From: Mycoplasmatota bacterium
Lineage (GTDB): Bacteria > Bacillota_I > Bacilli_A > Izemoplasmatales > Hujiaoplasmataceae
NCBI GenBank assembly: GCA_016342455.1
Contig: JAEIOE010000005.1
Location: 1-64,000 of the forward strand
Reading direction: 5' to 3'
Length of the DNA stretch: 64,000 nt
Position 1 is the stretch's first letter, and every line of letters begins with the position of its first letter. Under the pieces are notes generated by a model. That model did not search any database, was not told the origin of the DNA, and saw only the letters and a program-made list of their open reading frames with translations. Shown here one piece after another: positions 45,276 to 57,007 of the stretch. Made by a program: the position numbers and the translations under genes.

Positions 45276-46622
45276 TTGTTTAATAGCGTATATTTAAATG
45301 AATTGTTTGAAAAAACAAGAGAAAGAAATTCTTCACAACCAGAATATTTACAAGCGGTAGAAGAATTCTTCGAATCAATGGACTTTATTGTATGTAATGA
45401 TCCTAAGATTGAAAAAAATGCAATCATGGAAAGAGCCATCGAGCCTGAAAGAACTATCAAATTTAGAGTTACATGGGTAGATGACAAAAATGTAGTAAAT
45501 GTGAATCGTGGATACAGAATTCAGTTTAATTCTGCAATAGGACCTTATAAAGGCGGTCTAAGATTCCATCCGTCTGTTAATGAATCAATTCTTAAATTTT
45601 TAGGTTTTGAACAAACCTTTAAAAATGCACTTACTGGACTTCCAATGGGTGGCGGTAAAGGTGGTTCAGACTTTGATCCAAGAGGAAAAAGTGACAACGA
45701 GATTATGAGATTCTGTCAAAATTTCATGCAAGAACTATATCGCCATCTAGGACCTGATACAGATGTACCTGCTGGAGATATTGGCGTTGGATTTAGAGAA
45801 ATCGGATTTTTATATGGAATGTACCGTAAAATAAAAAACGAAAACACTGGAGTTTTAACGGGTAAAGGCTTATCATATGGTGGCTCATTAGTAAGAAAAG
45901 AAGCAACTGGTTATGGAGTATGTTATTTTGTAGCTGAAATGTTAAGAGTATATCGTAATGATAACTTTGAAGGTAAAAAAGTAATTATCTCTGGTTGTGG
46001 TAAAGTTGGTATGCACGCAGCTTTAAAAGCACAAGAACTTGGCGCTTCAGTTATCGCTATGTCGGATATCAATGGTTATGTTCATGATGAAAATGGATTA
46101 GACTTAAATATCATTAAAATGTTAACTGAAAAAGCACCTGAATTTTCACAAAAATATTTAGAATATAGACCATCTGCAATTTATGAAGATTCTCCTGTAA
46201 GGATGTGGGGAGTACCTTGTGATATCGCATTACCATGTGCTACACAAAATGAACTTCCACTTGATGGAGCAAAGAAATTAGTAGAAAACGGATGTTTCTT
46301 AGTGGCTGAAGGTGCTAATATGCCTACTACTTTAGACGCTACTAAATATTTGCAACATGCTGATATATTATTCGCACCTGGGAAAGCAGCTAATGCTGGT
46401 GGTGTAGCAGTTTCTGGTCTTGAAATGAGTCAAAATGCGCAACATTATCCTTGGACTTATGCAGAAGTAGATCAAAAATTAGAATTTATCATGGCTGATA
46501 TCTTTAAAAAAGTTTATACAGAAGCAAGAAAATATACAGATCATAGAAACTTAGTAGTTGGAGCGAACATTGCTGGATTTATGAGAGTTTATCAAGCAAT
46601 GCTCGAACAAGGGATTCTTTAA
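45276..46622 (+). CDS. gdhA: NADP-type glutamate dehydrogenase
   Basis: The TTG at 45276 has AAGAGG eight bases upstream and puts 28 residues before the conserved Q-A-V block, exactly as in E. coli GdhA; ATG 45258 is possible but has a poor site. About 448 residues with GPYKGGLRFHPSVN, the catalytic lysine region LPMGGGKGGSDFDP, DVPAGDIGVGFREIGFLYG and GCGKVGMHAALKAQELGA for the dinucleotide. Fixes ammonia onto 2-oxoglutarate. First gene of gdhA-DUF1015-serC-serA; stop overlaps the next start (TAATG). Confidence 0.95.
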   Translation: MFNSVYLNELFEKTRERNSSQPEYLQAVEEFFESMDFIVCNDPKIEKNAIMERAIEPERTIKFRVTWVDDKNVVNVNRGYRIQFNSAIGPYKGGLRFHPSVNESILKFLGFEQTFKNALTGLPMGGGKGGSDFDPRGKSDNEIMRFCQNFMQELYRHLGPDTDVPAGDIGVGFREIGFLYGMYRKIKNENTGVLTGKGLSYGGSLVRKEATGYGVCYFVAEMLRVYRNDNFEGKKVIISGCGKVGMHAALKAQELGASVIAMSDINGYVHDENGLDLNIIKMLTEKAPEFSQKYLEYRPSAIYEDSPVRMWGVPCDIALPCATQNELPLDGAKKLVENGCFLVAEGANMPTTLDATKYLQHADILFAPGKAANAGGVAVSGLEMSQNAQHYPWTYAEVDQKLEFIMADIFKKVYTEARKYTDHRNLVVGANIAGFMRVYQAMLEQGIL

Positions 46623-47815
46623 TGTCTTTTATTGTAAGACCTAAGATATTACTACCAATTAAATCTATCGACATGGGAAAATGGGCAGTAGTAGCTTGTG
46701 ATCAGTTTACATCTGAACCGGAATACTGGGATGAATTAAAAACAATTGTAGATAACGTACCATCCACCTATCATTTAATACTACCAGAAGCATACTTAGA
46801 ACATGATATGGTTCACAACATCAATAAAGTTAACAATAATATGCAACTATATTTAACGCATAACTTATTTGTAGAACATGATGGATTCGTATTAGTAGAA
46901 CGTAAAACGCCTTTTGTTAAAAGGCGTTTAGGTTTGGTTATAGCGATTGATTTAGAAGAATATCAATATCAACCAGATAAGTCAGGAAAAATACGAGCTA
47001 CTGAACAAACAGTTCCTGAAAGAATTCCTCCTCGAGTTAAAATCAGAGAGAAAGCACCGATTGAATTACCTCATGTATTGGTTTTAATGGATGATAAATT
47101 AGATTTAGTAATCGAAGATTTGTATAAAAATAGAAAAAACTATGAACTGTTGTATAATTTCCCACTAAATATGAATGGTGGTCACATTAAAGGTTACAAA
47201 ATTACTGAAACTGAAGCTATTATTAAAAGAATTGAAGATTTAACTGATGATATAGGATTGATAGTAGGGGATGGTAATCATTCCTTAGCTTCTGCCAAAG
47301 TATGTTGGGAAAATCTAAAATTAAGTTTATCAGAAGAAGAACTATTAGATCATCCAGCAAGATATGCTTTAGTAGAATTACTTAGTCTATACGATGAAGG
47401 TTTAACTTTTGAACCAATCCATAGAGTTATCTTTAATGCAAGTGATGATCTAGTTAAAGGATTAACTAATATATTAGATGGAGATGAAACATTAAGGCTT
47501 TTTAGAAAAAAAGAAGAAATAACTATCAAAGTTCCTGATAATCCTTTTACTTGTATTAAGATTATCCAAGAATATTTAGATAATTATCTAGAACAACATC
47601 CTGAAGCAACTATTGATTTTGTTCATGGCTTAGAAAACACAAAACAAGTAGTAAGAAAACACGAAAATTCTTTGGCGATAACAATGCCACCACTTAAACG
47701 TGATTTATTGTTACCGTATATCAGAGATTTTGGCGTTTTACCAAGAAAATCATTCTCCCTTGGAGAAGCAGTAGAAAAACGTTATTATTTAGAAGGAAAA
47801 AGAATATTAAAGTAA
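46622..47815 (+). CDS. DUF1015 family protein
   Basis: 397 residues. MSFIVRPKILLPIKSIDMGKWAVVACDQFTSEPEYW, GDGNHSLASAK and PPLKRDLLLPYIRDFGVLPRKSFSLGEA-type blocks are diagnostic of DUF1015, a family often next to serA/serC. Some members may be kinases related to serine metabolism; the role is not settled. Starts on the last base of gdhA and is followed by serC after 14 bases. Confidence 0.88.
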   Translation: MSFIVRPKILLPIKSIDMGKWAVVACDQFTSEPEYWDELKTIVDNVPSTYHLILPEAYLEHDMVHNINKVNNNMQLYLTHNLFVEHDGFVLVERKTPFVKRRLGLVIAIDLEEYQYQPDKSGKIRATEQTVPERIPPRVKIREKAPIELPHVLVLMDDKLDLVIEDLYKNRKNYELLYNFPLNMNGGHIKGYKITETEAIIKRIEDLTDDIGLIVGDGNHSLASAKVCWENLKLSLSEEELLDHPARYALVELLSLYDEGLTFEPIHRVIFNASDDLVKGLTNILDGDETLRLFRKKEEITIKVPDNPFTCIKIIQEYLDNYLEQHPEATIDFVHGLENTKQVVRKHENSLAITMPPLKRDLLLPYIRDFGVLPRKSFSLGEAVEKRYYLEGKRILK

Positions 47816-47829
47816 AAAAGGAGTAAATT

Positions 47830-48912
47830 ATGAAAAGAGTATACAATTTTTCAGCTGGACCTGCAGTATTGCCTGTTCCAGTATTAGAAAAAGCAGCTAG
47901 TGAAATGCTTTGTTATGGTAATTCTGGTATGTCAGTAATGGAAATGAGTCACCGTTCAAAAGACTTTCAAAAAATTATTGATGAGGCTGAAGCAGATTTA
48001 AGAAAACTTTTAAACATTCCTAATAATTACAAGGTATTATTTTTACAAGGTGGGGCTACCACTCAATTCTCAATGGTTCCACTTAACTTATTTAGAAACG
48101 GAGTTGTTGATTTTATTAACACAGGAGCTTGGTCTAAAAAAGCTATCTCAGAAGCAAAGAGATATGGTAGGGTAAATGTCTTGGCAACAAGTGAAGATTT
48201 AAATTTTAGTTATATCCCGAATTTAGACAACTTAAATATTTCTGAAGATGCTGACTATGTTCACATTGTTCAAAACAATACAATTTATGGAACTAAATTT
48301 ACAAAACTTCCTGATACAAAAGGAAAGTTATTGGTTTCAGATATGTCTAGTAATATATTATCAGAACCTATTAATGTGGAAGACTATGCATTAATCTTTG
48401 CTGGTGCTCAAAAAAATATTGGACCAGCAGGTACTACAATTGTTATCATTCGTGAAGACCTTATAACAGATAAGTATTTGGATTCAACACCAATTATGCT
48501 TCAATATAAAATTCATGCAGATAAAGGTTCAATGTATAATACACCACCGACTTATGGAATATATATTTGTGGTCTTGTATTTAAACATCTTTTAGAAACT
48601 GGTGGAGTAGAAGCTAAGTACCAAGAAAACCTTAAAAAAGCAAACTTGCTCTATGACTTTTTAGATAATTCTAAATTGTTTAGAGGTGTCGTAGCAAAAG
48701 AAGACAGATCGATTATGAATGTTACCTTTGTTACAGGTAAACCAGACATTGATGCTTTGTTTATCGCTCAAGCGAAAGAAAATGGACTTGTTAATCTTAA
48801 AGGACATCGTTCAGCTGGTGGTATGAGAGCATCTATCTATAATGCTATGCCTTATGAAGGCGTAAAAGCTTTAGTAGATTTCTTAGCAAAATTCGAAAGT
48901 GAGAACCTATAA
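47830..48912 (+). CDS. serC: Phosphoserine aminotransferase
   Basis: 360 residues: MKRVYNFSAGPAVLPVPVLE, GNSGMSVMEMSHRSKDF, FLQGGATTQFSMVPLN and PLP lysine Lys195 in FAGAQKNIGPAG. Converts 3-phosphohydroxypyruvate to phosphoserine with glutamate as donor, the latter supplied by GdhA of the same operon. AAAGGAG before ATG 47830; stop overlaps serA (TAATG). Confidence 0.96.
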   Translation: MKRVYNFSAGPAVLPVPVLEKAASEMLCYGNSGMSVMEMSHRSKDFQKIIDEAEADLRKLLNIPNNYKVLFLQGGATTQFSMVPLNLFRNGVVDFINTGAWSKKAISEAKRYGRVNVLATSEDLNFSYIPNLDNLNISEDADYVHIVQNNTIYGTKFTKLPDTKGKLLVSDMSSNILSEPINVEDYALIFAGAQKNIGPAGTTIVIIREDLITDKYLDSTPIMLQYKIHADKGSMYNTPPTYGIYICGLVFKHLLETGGVEAKYQENLKKANLLYDFLDNSKLFRGVVAKEDRSIMNVTFVTGKPDIDALFIAQAKENGLVNLKGHRSAGGMRASIYNAMPYEGVKALVDFLAKFESENL

Positions 48913-50069
48913 TGAAGGTCGGATGTTTAAATAATATCTCAGCAATCGGTTTAGGCTACTTAACAAAGGATTACCAAGTAATGGACTCACCTGAAAATGC
49001 TGACTTAATAATTGTAAGATCAGCAAGTATGCATGACTATCAAGTGAATGACAATTTAATCGCAATCGCAAGAGCGGGTGCTGGTGTAAACAATATCCCT
49101 TTAGAAGCAATGGCTTCAAAAGGTGTTGTTGTATTCAACACTCCTGGTGCTAATGCGAATGGGGTTAAAGAAATAGTGATAGCTTCTATGTTGTTAGCTT
49201 CAAGAGATATCGTTGGTGGTATTAATTGGGTAAAAAACAATTTAGATGATGAAAATATTCTTAAAAACATAGAAAAAGCTAAAAAAGCTTTTGCTGGTAC
49301 TGAAATACTAGGAAAAACAATTTCAGTAATTGGTTTAGGTGCTATTGGTGGTAAGGTTGCGAATGCTTGTTTTGATTTAGGTTTAAAAGTGTATGGCTAT
49401 GATCCTTATGCTAGTGAAAAAGCATTAAAACTTTTAAAACCTGGTATTGAAGTGTGTAATGACTTAAACAAACTTTATGAAGTTTCAGATTTTATCTCAC
49501 TTCATTTACCATTATTAGATTCAACAAGAGACTTCTTTAATGAAGCAGTAGCTGAAAAAGTGAAAAAAGGATTAGTGTTACTTAACTTCAGTAGAGACGG
49601 CTTGGTAAAAGATTCTGCAATAGAACTTGCATTAAGTTCAGGAACTGTTGCTAAGTATGTAACAGACTTCCCTAGTCACTTTGTAGCGAACCTCCCAAAC
49701 GTAATAGCGATTCCGCATTTAGGAGCCTCAACCGAAGAATCAGAAGTGAATTGTTCTGTGATGGCTGCGAAACAATTAATGGCATATAGTGAACTTGGAG
49801 AAATTATCAATTCAGTTAATTTTCCTAACGTTGAACTAGGTTCTATATCAGGAACTAACAGAATGGTTATTCTTGCAAAGAACAATGATTCATTAGTTGA
49901 GAATATTGATAAAATCATACATCAAATGAAATCTGATGTTAAAATGTCAGTTAGTAAATTTAAAAATGATTACGGTGTTTTTGCTTATGATTTCAAAAAA
50001 TCAATAAATCCAGAAACATTAGAAGAAATCAAAAAAATAAATGGAGTATTAAGACTTAGATACCTATAA
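48912..50069 (+). CDS. serA: D-3-phosphoglycerate dehydrogenase
   Basis: 385 residues, short type: NAD fold with GKTISVIGLGAIGGKVANA, catalytic Arg in ARAGAGVNNIP region and FSRDGLVK block, His in IPHLGASTEES, then a C-terminal ~80-residue ACT-like regulatory part. Oxidises 3-phosphoglycerate as the first step to serine. No serB is in this window. It closes the operon; AAGCGCC/GGCGTTT hairpin follows. Confidence 0.94.
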   Translation: MKVGCLNNISAIGLGYLTKDYQVMDSPENADLIIVRSASMHDYQVNDNLIAIARAGAGVNNIPLEAMASKGVVVFNTPGANANGVKEIVIASMLLASRDIVGGINWVKNNLDDENILKNIEKAKKAFAGTEILGKTISVIGLGAIGGKVANACFDLGLKVYGYDPYASEKALKLLKPGIEVCNDLNKLYEVSDFISLHLPLLDSTRDFFNEAVAEKVKKGLVLLNFSRDGLVKDSAIELALSSGTVAKYVTDFPSHFVANLPNVIAIPHLGASTEESEVNCSVMAAKQLMAYSELGEIINSVNFPNVELGSISGTNRMVILAKNNDSLVENIDKIIHQMKSDVKMSVSKFKNDYGVFAYDFKKSINPETLEEIKKINGVLRLRYL

Positions 50070-50073
50070 AATT

Positions 50074-50099
50074 AAGCGCCTTTTCGAGGGCGTTTTCTT
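50074..50099 (+). terminator. Terminator of the gdhA-ser operon
   Basis: AAGCGCC pairs with GGCGTTT (one G-U) around an eight-base loop, then T-rich. Confidence 0.65.
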
Positions 50100-50168
50100 T
50101 AGTAATTAGGCTAAAAATGTTAAAATATGGCTAATAATCTACAATATAAAGTATTGACTAAAAAAAAC

Positions 50169-50197
50169 CTTGCTTTTTTGGTCAATAAATTATAAAA
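50169..50197 (+). promoter_or_regulatory. Promoter of rpmG
   Basis: TTGCTT (50169-50174), 17 bases, TAAAAT (50192-50197), ahead of the ribosome site GGAGG at 50215. Confidence 0.6.
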
Positions 50198-50229
50198 TAT
50201 ATTAGTAATTGAATGGAGGGTCGTTTTAT

Positions 50230-50379
50230 ATGAGAACACAATTTACTTTAAAATGTACAGATTGTAAATCGGAAAATTATACACTTACAAAAAATAAGAA
50301 AACTCATCCAGATAGAATGGAAGTTAAAAAATATTGTCCAACATGCAAGAAATCAACAGTGCATAAGGAAAAGAAATAA
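50230..50379 (+). CDS. rpmG: 50S ribosomal protein L33
   Basis: 49 codons: MRTQFTLKCTDCKSENYTLT, then KNKKTHPDRMEVKKYCPTC and KKSTVHKEKK. Two CxxC pairs (CTDC, CPTC) make this the zinc-binding L33 form. The size and pattern are standard. GGAGGG lies ahead of ATG 50230. In many bacteria a second, cysteine-free copy exists for zinc shortage; none is seen here. Confidence 0.95.
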   Translation: MRTQFTLKCTDCKSENYTLTKNKKTHPDRMEVKKYCPTCKKSTVHKEKK

Positions 50380-50393
50380 TTTTTTGTAATTAC

Positions 50394-50420
50394 GCATCCA
50401 AAAGGATGCTTTTTTTCTTT
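50394..50420 (+). terminator. Terminator after rpmG
   Basis: GCATCC-AAAA-GGATGC with seven T residues. Confidence 0.9.
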
Positions 50421-50469
50421 TTAGATTTGAAACGAATAAGATACAATAGAATTACTTAGAGGTGAATTT

Positions 50470-51396
50470 ATGAGAAATTATATAATTGGAATTGACATAG
50501 GTGGAACAAGTATTAAGTTTGGCAAGTTTGACCTAGAAGGAAATCTTTTAGATAAATGGACTATTCCTACAAATAAAGAAAATTTGGGAGAATCTATCCT
50601 AACAGATATCGCTAGGTCAATTAGTGAAAACCAAGCATTAAATACTATTAAAGGTATTGGCTTTGGAGTTCCTGGTCCTGTTAAACATGATGTAGTTATT
50701 AGCTGCGTAAATCTTGGCTGGGGAAGAAAACATATCGTTGATGAATTTAAAGCAATTATCAATGATCCTGAAATCAAAGTGAAAGCTGCGAACGACGCAA
50801 CAATTGCTGCGGCCGGAGAGATGTATAAAGGAATAGCAAGAGGTTACAAAAACGTTGCGTTATTCACTATCGGAACTGGTGTTGGTGGTGGAATCATCGT
50901 GAATAAAGCATTAGTAGAAGGTGTTAATGGCGTTGGTGGCGAACTAGGTCATATACCTGTTGACTTTAAACATAACTTTAAATGTAATTGCGGAAACCTT
51001 GGCTGTCTTGAAACAGTTGCTTCAGCGACTGGTATCATTAATATTGCTAAGGAAAACTTAAGGAAATCAAAAGCTAAGAGCTTATTGAGACGTTTTAATA
51101 CCTTTAGCGCTAAAAAAGTTATTGATTATGCAAAAGAGGGAGATTTTATCGCTAAGAAGTCTTTAGAGGAGTCAATGCGTTATCTAGCACAAGCAATGGC
51201 TGCGATAACTTATACAATCGATCCTGAAATAATTGTTATTGGTGGTGGAGTTTCTAATGCCGGACCATATATTATTGAACTAATAGAAAAATACTACTAT
51301 GAAATGGTAAAACCATTTATTACTCAAGCTAACTTCGCGATAGCTACTCTAGGAAATGAAGCGGGCATATACGGTTGCTGCTACTTGGTGAAATGA
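50470..51396 (+). CDS. ROK-family sugar kinase, probable glucokinase
   Basis: 308 residues: ATP loop IGIDIGGTSIKFGKFD, GFGVPGPV, TIGTGVGGGIIVNK, GELGHIPVD and the zinc motif CNCGNLGCLETVAS (C-x-C-G-x2-G-C-x-E). The pattern fits bacterial glucokinases of the ROK type, but N-acetylmannosamine or fructose kinases are also possible. Its TGA overlaps the ATG of the next gene (ATGA). Confidence 0.92.
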   Translation: MRNYIIGIDIGGTSIKFGKFDLEGNLLDKWTIPTNKENLGESILTDIARSISENQALNTIKGIGFGVPGPVKHDVVISCVNLGWGRKHIVDEFKAIINDPEIKVKAANDATIAAAGEMYKGIARGYKNVALFTIGTGVGGGIIVNKALVEGVNGVGGELGHIPVDFKHNFKCNCGNLGCLETVASATGIINIAKENLRKSKAKSLLRRFNTFSAKKVIDYAKEGDFIAKKSLEESMRYLAQAMAAITYTIDPEIIVIGGGVSNAGPYIIELIEKYYYEMVKPFITQANFAIATLGNEAGIYGCCYLVK

Positions 51397-52013
51397 TGAA
51401 AATTAAACTATTTAAAGAGAACTTAGCTCAAGTGAATTCTTATCTATTAATTAAAAAGAAGAAAGCAATACTGATAGATCCAGGATTTAACGGAGAAGCC
51501 ATAATTAAATACCTAAAAGAAAATGAAGTAGTTATTGACTATGTCATTTTGACTCATGGTCATTTTGATCATATTAAAGATTTAGAATTACTAGCTAAAG
51601 AAGGTAGTTTCGAGCTATTTGTAACGAAAGAGGATAAGTTTTTGTTATTTCATGATGAACATAATTATGCAAAAGCCTTTGGTTCAAGTTTCAAACTTCC
51701 AAATAATATAACAATAAAAGAAGTAGCGAATAATGACAGTCTAAAATTGTTAGAGGAAACATTTAAAATATATTCAACTCCAGGACATACGAAAGGGTCT
51801 ATCTGTATTTCATATCAAAGGACTCTATTTACTGGAGACACTTTATTTTATAACTCAGTAGGAAGAACAGACTTATATTCAGGTAATCAATCTGAATTAT
51901 TTAAGTCAATCGACTTATTAAAAACAAAATTTGGTAATGATACTTTAATTTACCCAGGACATGGTGAATCTGGCAAAATGAAAATTGTAAAAGATATCAA
52001 CCCGTTTTTATAG
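51396..52013 (+). CDS. Metallo-beta-lactamase-fold hydrolase (glyoxalase II-like)
   Basis: ATG 51396 overlaps the kinase stop; GGTG lies five bases before. About 205 residues with the metal motif THGHFDHIKD (H-x-H-x-D-H), downstream histidine STPGHTKGS, FTGDTLFYNSVGRTD and GHGES. This is the short YcbL/glyoxalase-II-like class that hydrolyses thioesters such as lactoyl-glutathione analogues. Coupled to the sugar kinase, which would fit methylglyoxal defence in glycolysis. Confidence 0.9.
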   Translation: MKIKLFKENLAQVNSYLLIKKKKAILIDPGFNGEAIIKYLKENEVVIDYVILTHGHFDHIKDLELLAKEGSFELFVTKEDKFLLFHDEHNYAKAFGSSFKLPNNITIKEVANNDSLKLLEETFKIYSTPGHTKGSICISYQRTLFTGDTLFYNSVGRTDLYSGNQSELFKSIDLLKTKFGNDTLIYPGHGESGKMKIVKDINPFL

Positions 52014-52020
52014 AAAAAAC

Positions 52021-52046
52021 ACTTACCTTAGCGTAAGTTTTTTTTA
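52021..52046 (+). terminator. Terminator
   Basis: ACTTAC-CTTAGC-GTAAGT with a seven-T run. Confidence 0.85.
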
Positions 52047-52092
52047 TCCTTATTTATATATAATTAATTATTTTGTGATATAATTGTGAAAC

Positions 52093-52119
52093 TTAGCACT
52101 CTACTCTTGACAATGCTAA
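52093..52119 (+). promoter_or_regulatory. CIRCE element 1
   Basis: TTAGCACTC, nine bases, CAATGCTAA: first half perfect, second half 7 of 9 to the HrcA operator. Overlaps the -35 box. Confidence 0.8.
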
Positions 52120-52135
52120 AAACTTGGTATATAAT
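52107..52135 (+). promoter_or_regulatory. Heat-shock operon promoter
   Basis: TTGACA (52107-52112), 17 bases, TATAAT (52130-52135), placed between and into the two CIRCE elements. Confidence 0.9.
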
Positions 52136-52139
52136 ACAT

Positions 52140-52166
52140 TTAGCATTCAAAGTATCAGAGTGCTAA
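52140..52166 (+). promoter_or_regulatory. CIRCE element 2
   Basis: TTAGCATTC, nine bases, GAGTGCTAA: second half perfect, first half 8 of 9. Lies in the leader, 14 bases ahead of hrcA. Confidence 0.9.
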
Positions 52167-52180
52167 GAGAGGTGAATTAG

Positions 52181-53188
52181 ATGACATTAAGGCAAGAAAA
52201 AATTCTAAAACTTATCGTTGATGAATATGTTAAAAGCGCTGAACCTATCGGTTCAAAAACTCTTGCAGAAATTCTTGAAGTATCTTCAGCGACGATTAGA
52301 AATGATATGTCTGAACTTGAAGATTTGGGCTTTATAGAAAAAACTCATACATCTTCAGGTAGAGTTCCTTCAGAAAAAGGCTATCGTTATTATATAGAAA
52401 CAATAGTTAAAAACTTAGATGAAGAAACAAATGGATTTATTGAATTTGAAGAGATATTTGATAAAGATATCGCTCGCGATGACATTATCAAAGAAGCTGT
52501 AAACTTGTTATCAGAAGCAACGAATTGTACGGCTATATCATTAGGTCCCAATGCTTATAATTCAAAAGTAAAGAAAATACAATTAGTACCAATTTCCTCT
52601 CATCAAGCATTAATTTTAGTGATTACTAATTTTGGGTATGTAGAATCAAGACAAATAAATGTATCAGAAATTATTGATCTTGAAGAACTGACAAAAGTTA
52701 TCGACCTTCTAAATGAAATGTTAGTCGATACACCAATTTCAAAGGTCTCAGAAAAATTACATTATGAGATTCAACATAGTCAAATTAAAGAATTGCTTAA
52801 ATATCGTGAAACAATCGTTGATTCATTTATAGAAGCATTTCAAAGATTCGCTAGATCTAGATACTATTTAACTGGCTCTAGTAATATGCTCTATCAACCT
52901 GAATTTAATGACATTCAAAAACTAAGAGAATTCCTATCTACTATCGATAACAATGAGATATTCAAAATTGTCGATCAAGATTCAGAGGGTATCTCAGTTA
53001 AAATAGGTAGTGAAAATCAAATAACAGCAATGAGTGACTGTACAGTAATATCCTCATCATATAATACATTAGATGGTGAAAAAGCAACCATTTCATTAGT
53101 GGGTCCAAAAAGAATGGACTACAGAAAAGTAATTCCTTTAATGAAATACATCGCTAAACATATTGCTAAACTTTACGAAGAGGAGTAA
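52181..53188 (+). CDS. hrcA: Heat-inducible transcription repressor HrcA
   Basis: 335 residues. N-terminal winged helix: MTLRQEKILKLIVDEYVKSA, EPIGSKTLAEILEVSSATIRNDM and HTSSGRVPSEKGYRYY; then the GAF-like and dimer domains. It binds CIRCE at the two sites upstream and so represses its own operon; activity needs GroEL in other bacteria. GAGAGGTG ahead of ATG 52181; grpE starts four bases after its stop. Confidence 0.97.
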   Translation: MTLRQEKILKLIVDEYVKSAEPIGSKTLAEILEVSSATIRNDMSELEDLGFIEKTHTSSGRVPSEKGYRYYIETIVKNLDEETNGFIEFEEIFDKDIARDDIIKEAVNLLSEATNCTAISLGPNAYNSKVKKIQLVPISSHQALILVITNFGYVESRQINVSEIIDLEELTKVIDLLNEMLVDTPISKVSEKLHYEIQHSQIKELLKYRETIVDSFIEAFQRFARSRYYLTGSSNMLYQPEFNDIQKLREFLSTIDNNEIFKIVDQDSEGISVKIGSENQITAMSDCTVISSSYNTLDGEKATISLVGPKRMDYRKVIPLMKYIAKHIAKLYEEE

Positions 53189-53192
53189 AAAC

Positions 53193-55665
<2,473 letters not shown>

Positions 55666-55671
55666 TATAAT

Positions 55672-55693
55672 TAGTAGCGCTTCGGCGCTACTA
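55672..55693 (+). other. UUCG-capped hairpin between dnaK and dnaJ
   Basis: AGTAGCGC and GCGCTACT enclose a TTCG tetraloop, an exceptionally stable RNA hairpin, but no U-run follows. It may protect the dnaK 3' end from decay, or slow dnaJ expression, setting the ratio of the two. Confidence 0.8.
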
Positions 55694-55713
55694 TATTAAT
55701 TTGAGGTGTGAAA

Positions 55714-56835
55714 ATGGCAAAAAAAGATTACTACGAAGTCCTAGGAATTGGAAAATCCTCTTCTGAAGACGAAATAAAAAAAGCGTATAGAAAACTAGCA
55801 AAAAAATATCATCCAGATGTATCTACTGAAAGTAATGCTGAAGAGAAATTCAAGGAAGTGCAAGAAGCTTATGAAGTATTAAGCGATGCTCCTAAGAAAG
55901 CTCAATATGATCAATTTGGTCATGCGGCATTTGACCAAAGCCAAGGCTTTGGTGGACAAGGTGGATTCGGACAAGGCGACTTTGACTTTGGAGATATCTT
56001 TAGTGCATTTTTCGGTGGCGGTCAAAGAACTTCAAGAGGGTCATCTAATAGACCTCGAAAAGGAAATGATATTCAAAGAAGAATGACAATATCATTTGAA
56101 GAATCAATTTTTGGTAAAAAAGAAAAGATTAGAATACCGGTATATGATGAATGTCATGTTTGTCATGGCTTAGGTGCTAAATCTAAAAGTGATATTAAAG
56201 CTTGTTCTCGATGCCATGGTTCAGGTACGGTTGTAGTTGAACAACAAACACTTTTTGGTAGAACACAAACTAGAACAACCTGTCCTACTTGTAATGGAAC
56301 AGGTAAAGAAATAATTAATAAATGCTCTAACTGTAATGGTGAAGGTGTTGAAAAAATAAATAAAGAAATAGAAGTAAATGTACCAAAAGGTATCGAAACT
56401 GGTCAACAAATCCGTTTAGAGAACTTTGGTAATAAAGGCTCTAATGGTGGACCTAACGGTGATTTATATATTGTATTTGAAGTAAGACCTTCTGACACTT
56501 ATGTTAGACAAGGTGATGATATAATTATTAATGTCCCAATAACATTTGCTCAAGCTGCATTAGGAACCGAAATTGAAGTTCCAACGGTGTATGGACAAGT
56601 ATTATTGAAAGTACCATCAGGAACACAATCTGATGCAAAATTCAGATTACGAGGAAAAGGTGCTCCAAATGTTAGAACTAAAGTAAAAGGGGATCAACAT
56701 GTTATTTTAACTGTTGTAACACCTTCTAAGCTTACGAGAGAACAAAAGAAAGTCTTTGAACAACTTTCAAAAGTTGAAGATACGCCTCAAAAGAATAAAA
56801 ATTTCTGGTCTAAATTTAAAGATAATTTCAAATAA
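55714..56835 (+). CDS. dnaJ: Co-chaperone DnaJ (Hsp40)
   Basis: ATG 55714 ([12 protein letters not shown]) follows GAGGTG. 373 residues: J domain with the HPD motif (KKYHPDVS), Gly/Phe-rich linker, four zinc CxxCxGxG motifs ([32 protein letters not shown]) and C-terminal substrate domains. Stimulates DnaK ATPase. Confidence 0.98.
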   Translation: MAKKDYYEVLGIGKSSSEDEIKKAYRKLAKKYHPDVSTESNAEEKFKEVQEAYEVLSDAPKKAQYDQFGHAAFDQSQGFGGQGGFGQGDFDFGDIFSAFFGGGQRTSRGSSNRPRKGNDIQRRMTISFEESIFGKKEKIRIPVYDECHVCHGLGAKSKSDIKACSRCHGSGTVVVEQQTLFGRTQTRTTCPTCNGTGKEIINKCSNCNGEGVEKINKEIEVNVPKGIETGQQIRLENFGNKGSNGGPNGDLYIVFEVRPSDTYVRQGDDIIINVPITFAQAALGTEIEVPTVYGQVLLKVPSGTQSDAKFRLRGKGAPNVRTKVKGDQHVILTVVTPSKLTREQKKVFEQLSKVEDTPQKNKNFWSKFKDNFK

Positions 56836-56848
56836 TTTAAATTAAACA

Positions 56849-56887
56849 AAAACACTAGTAGTTTACAGTAAACTTACTAGTGTTTTT
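56849..56887 (+). terminator. Terminator of the hrcA-dnaJ operon
   Basis: AACACTAGTA-GTTTAC pairs with GTAAAC-TTACTAGTGTT with one bulge, then seven T residues. Confidence 0.88.
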
Positions 56888-57007
56888 TTGTTGCTACATT
56901 TAATAATAATTTCGGAAATCAAGTTGTATATGCAATATAAAAATGTTAATATATTGTTATGCATATATGTTCATTACTGGTAAATGTTCTTAAATAGTAA
57001 ACCTTAA

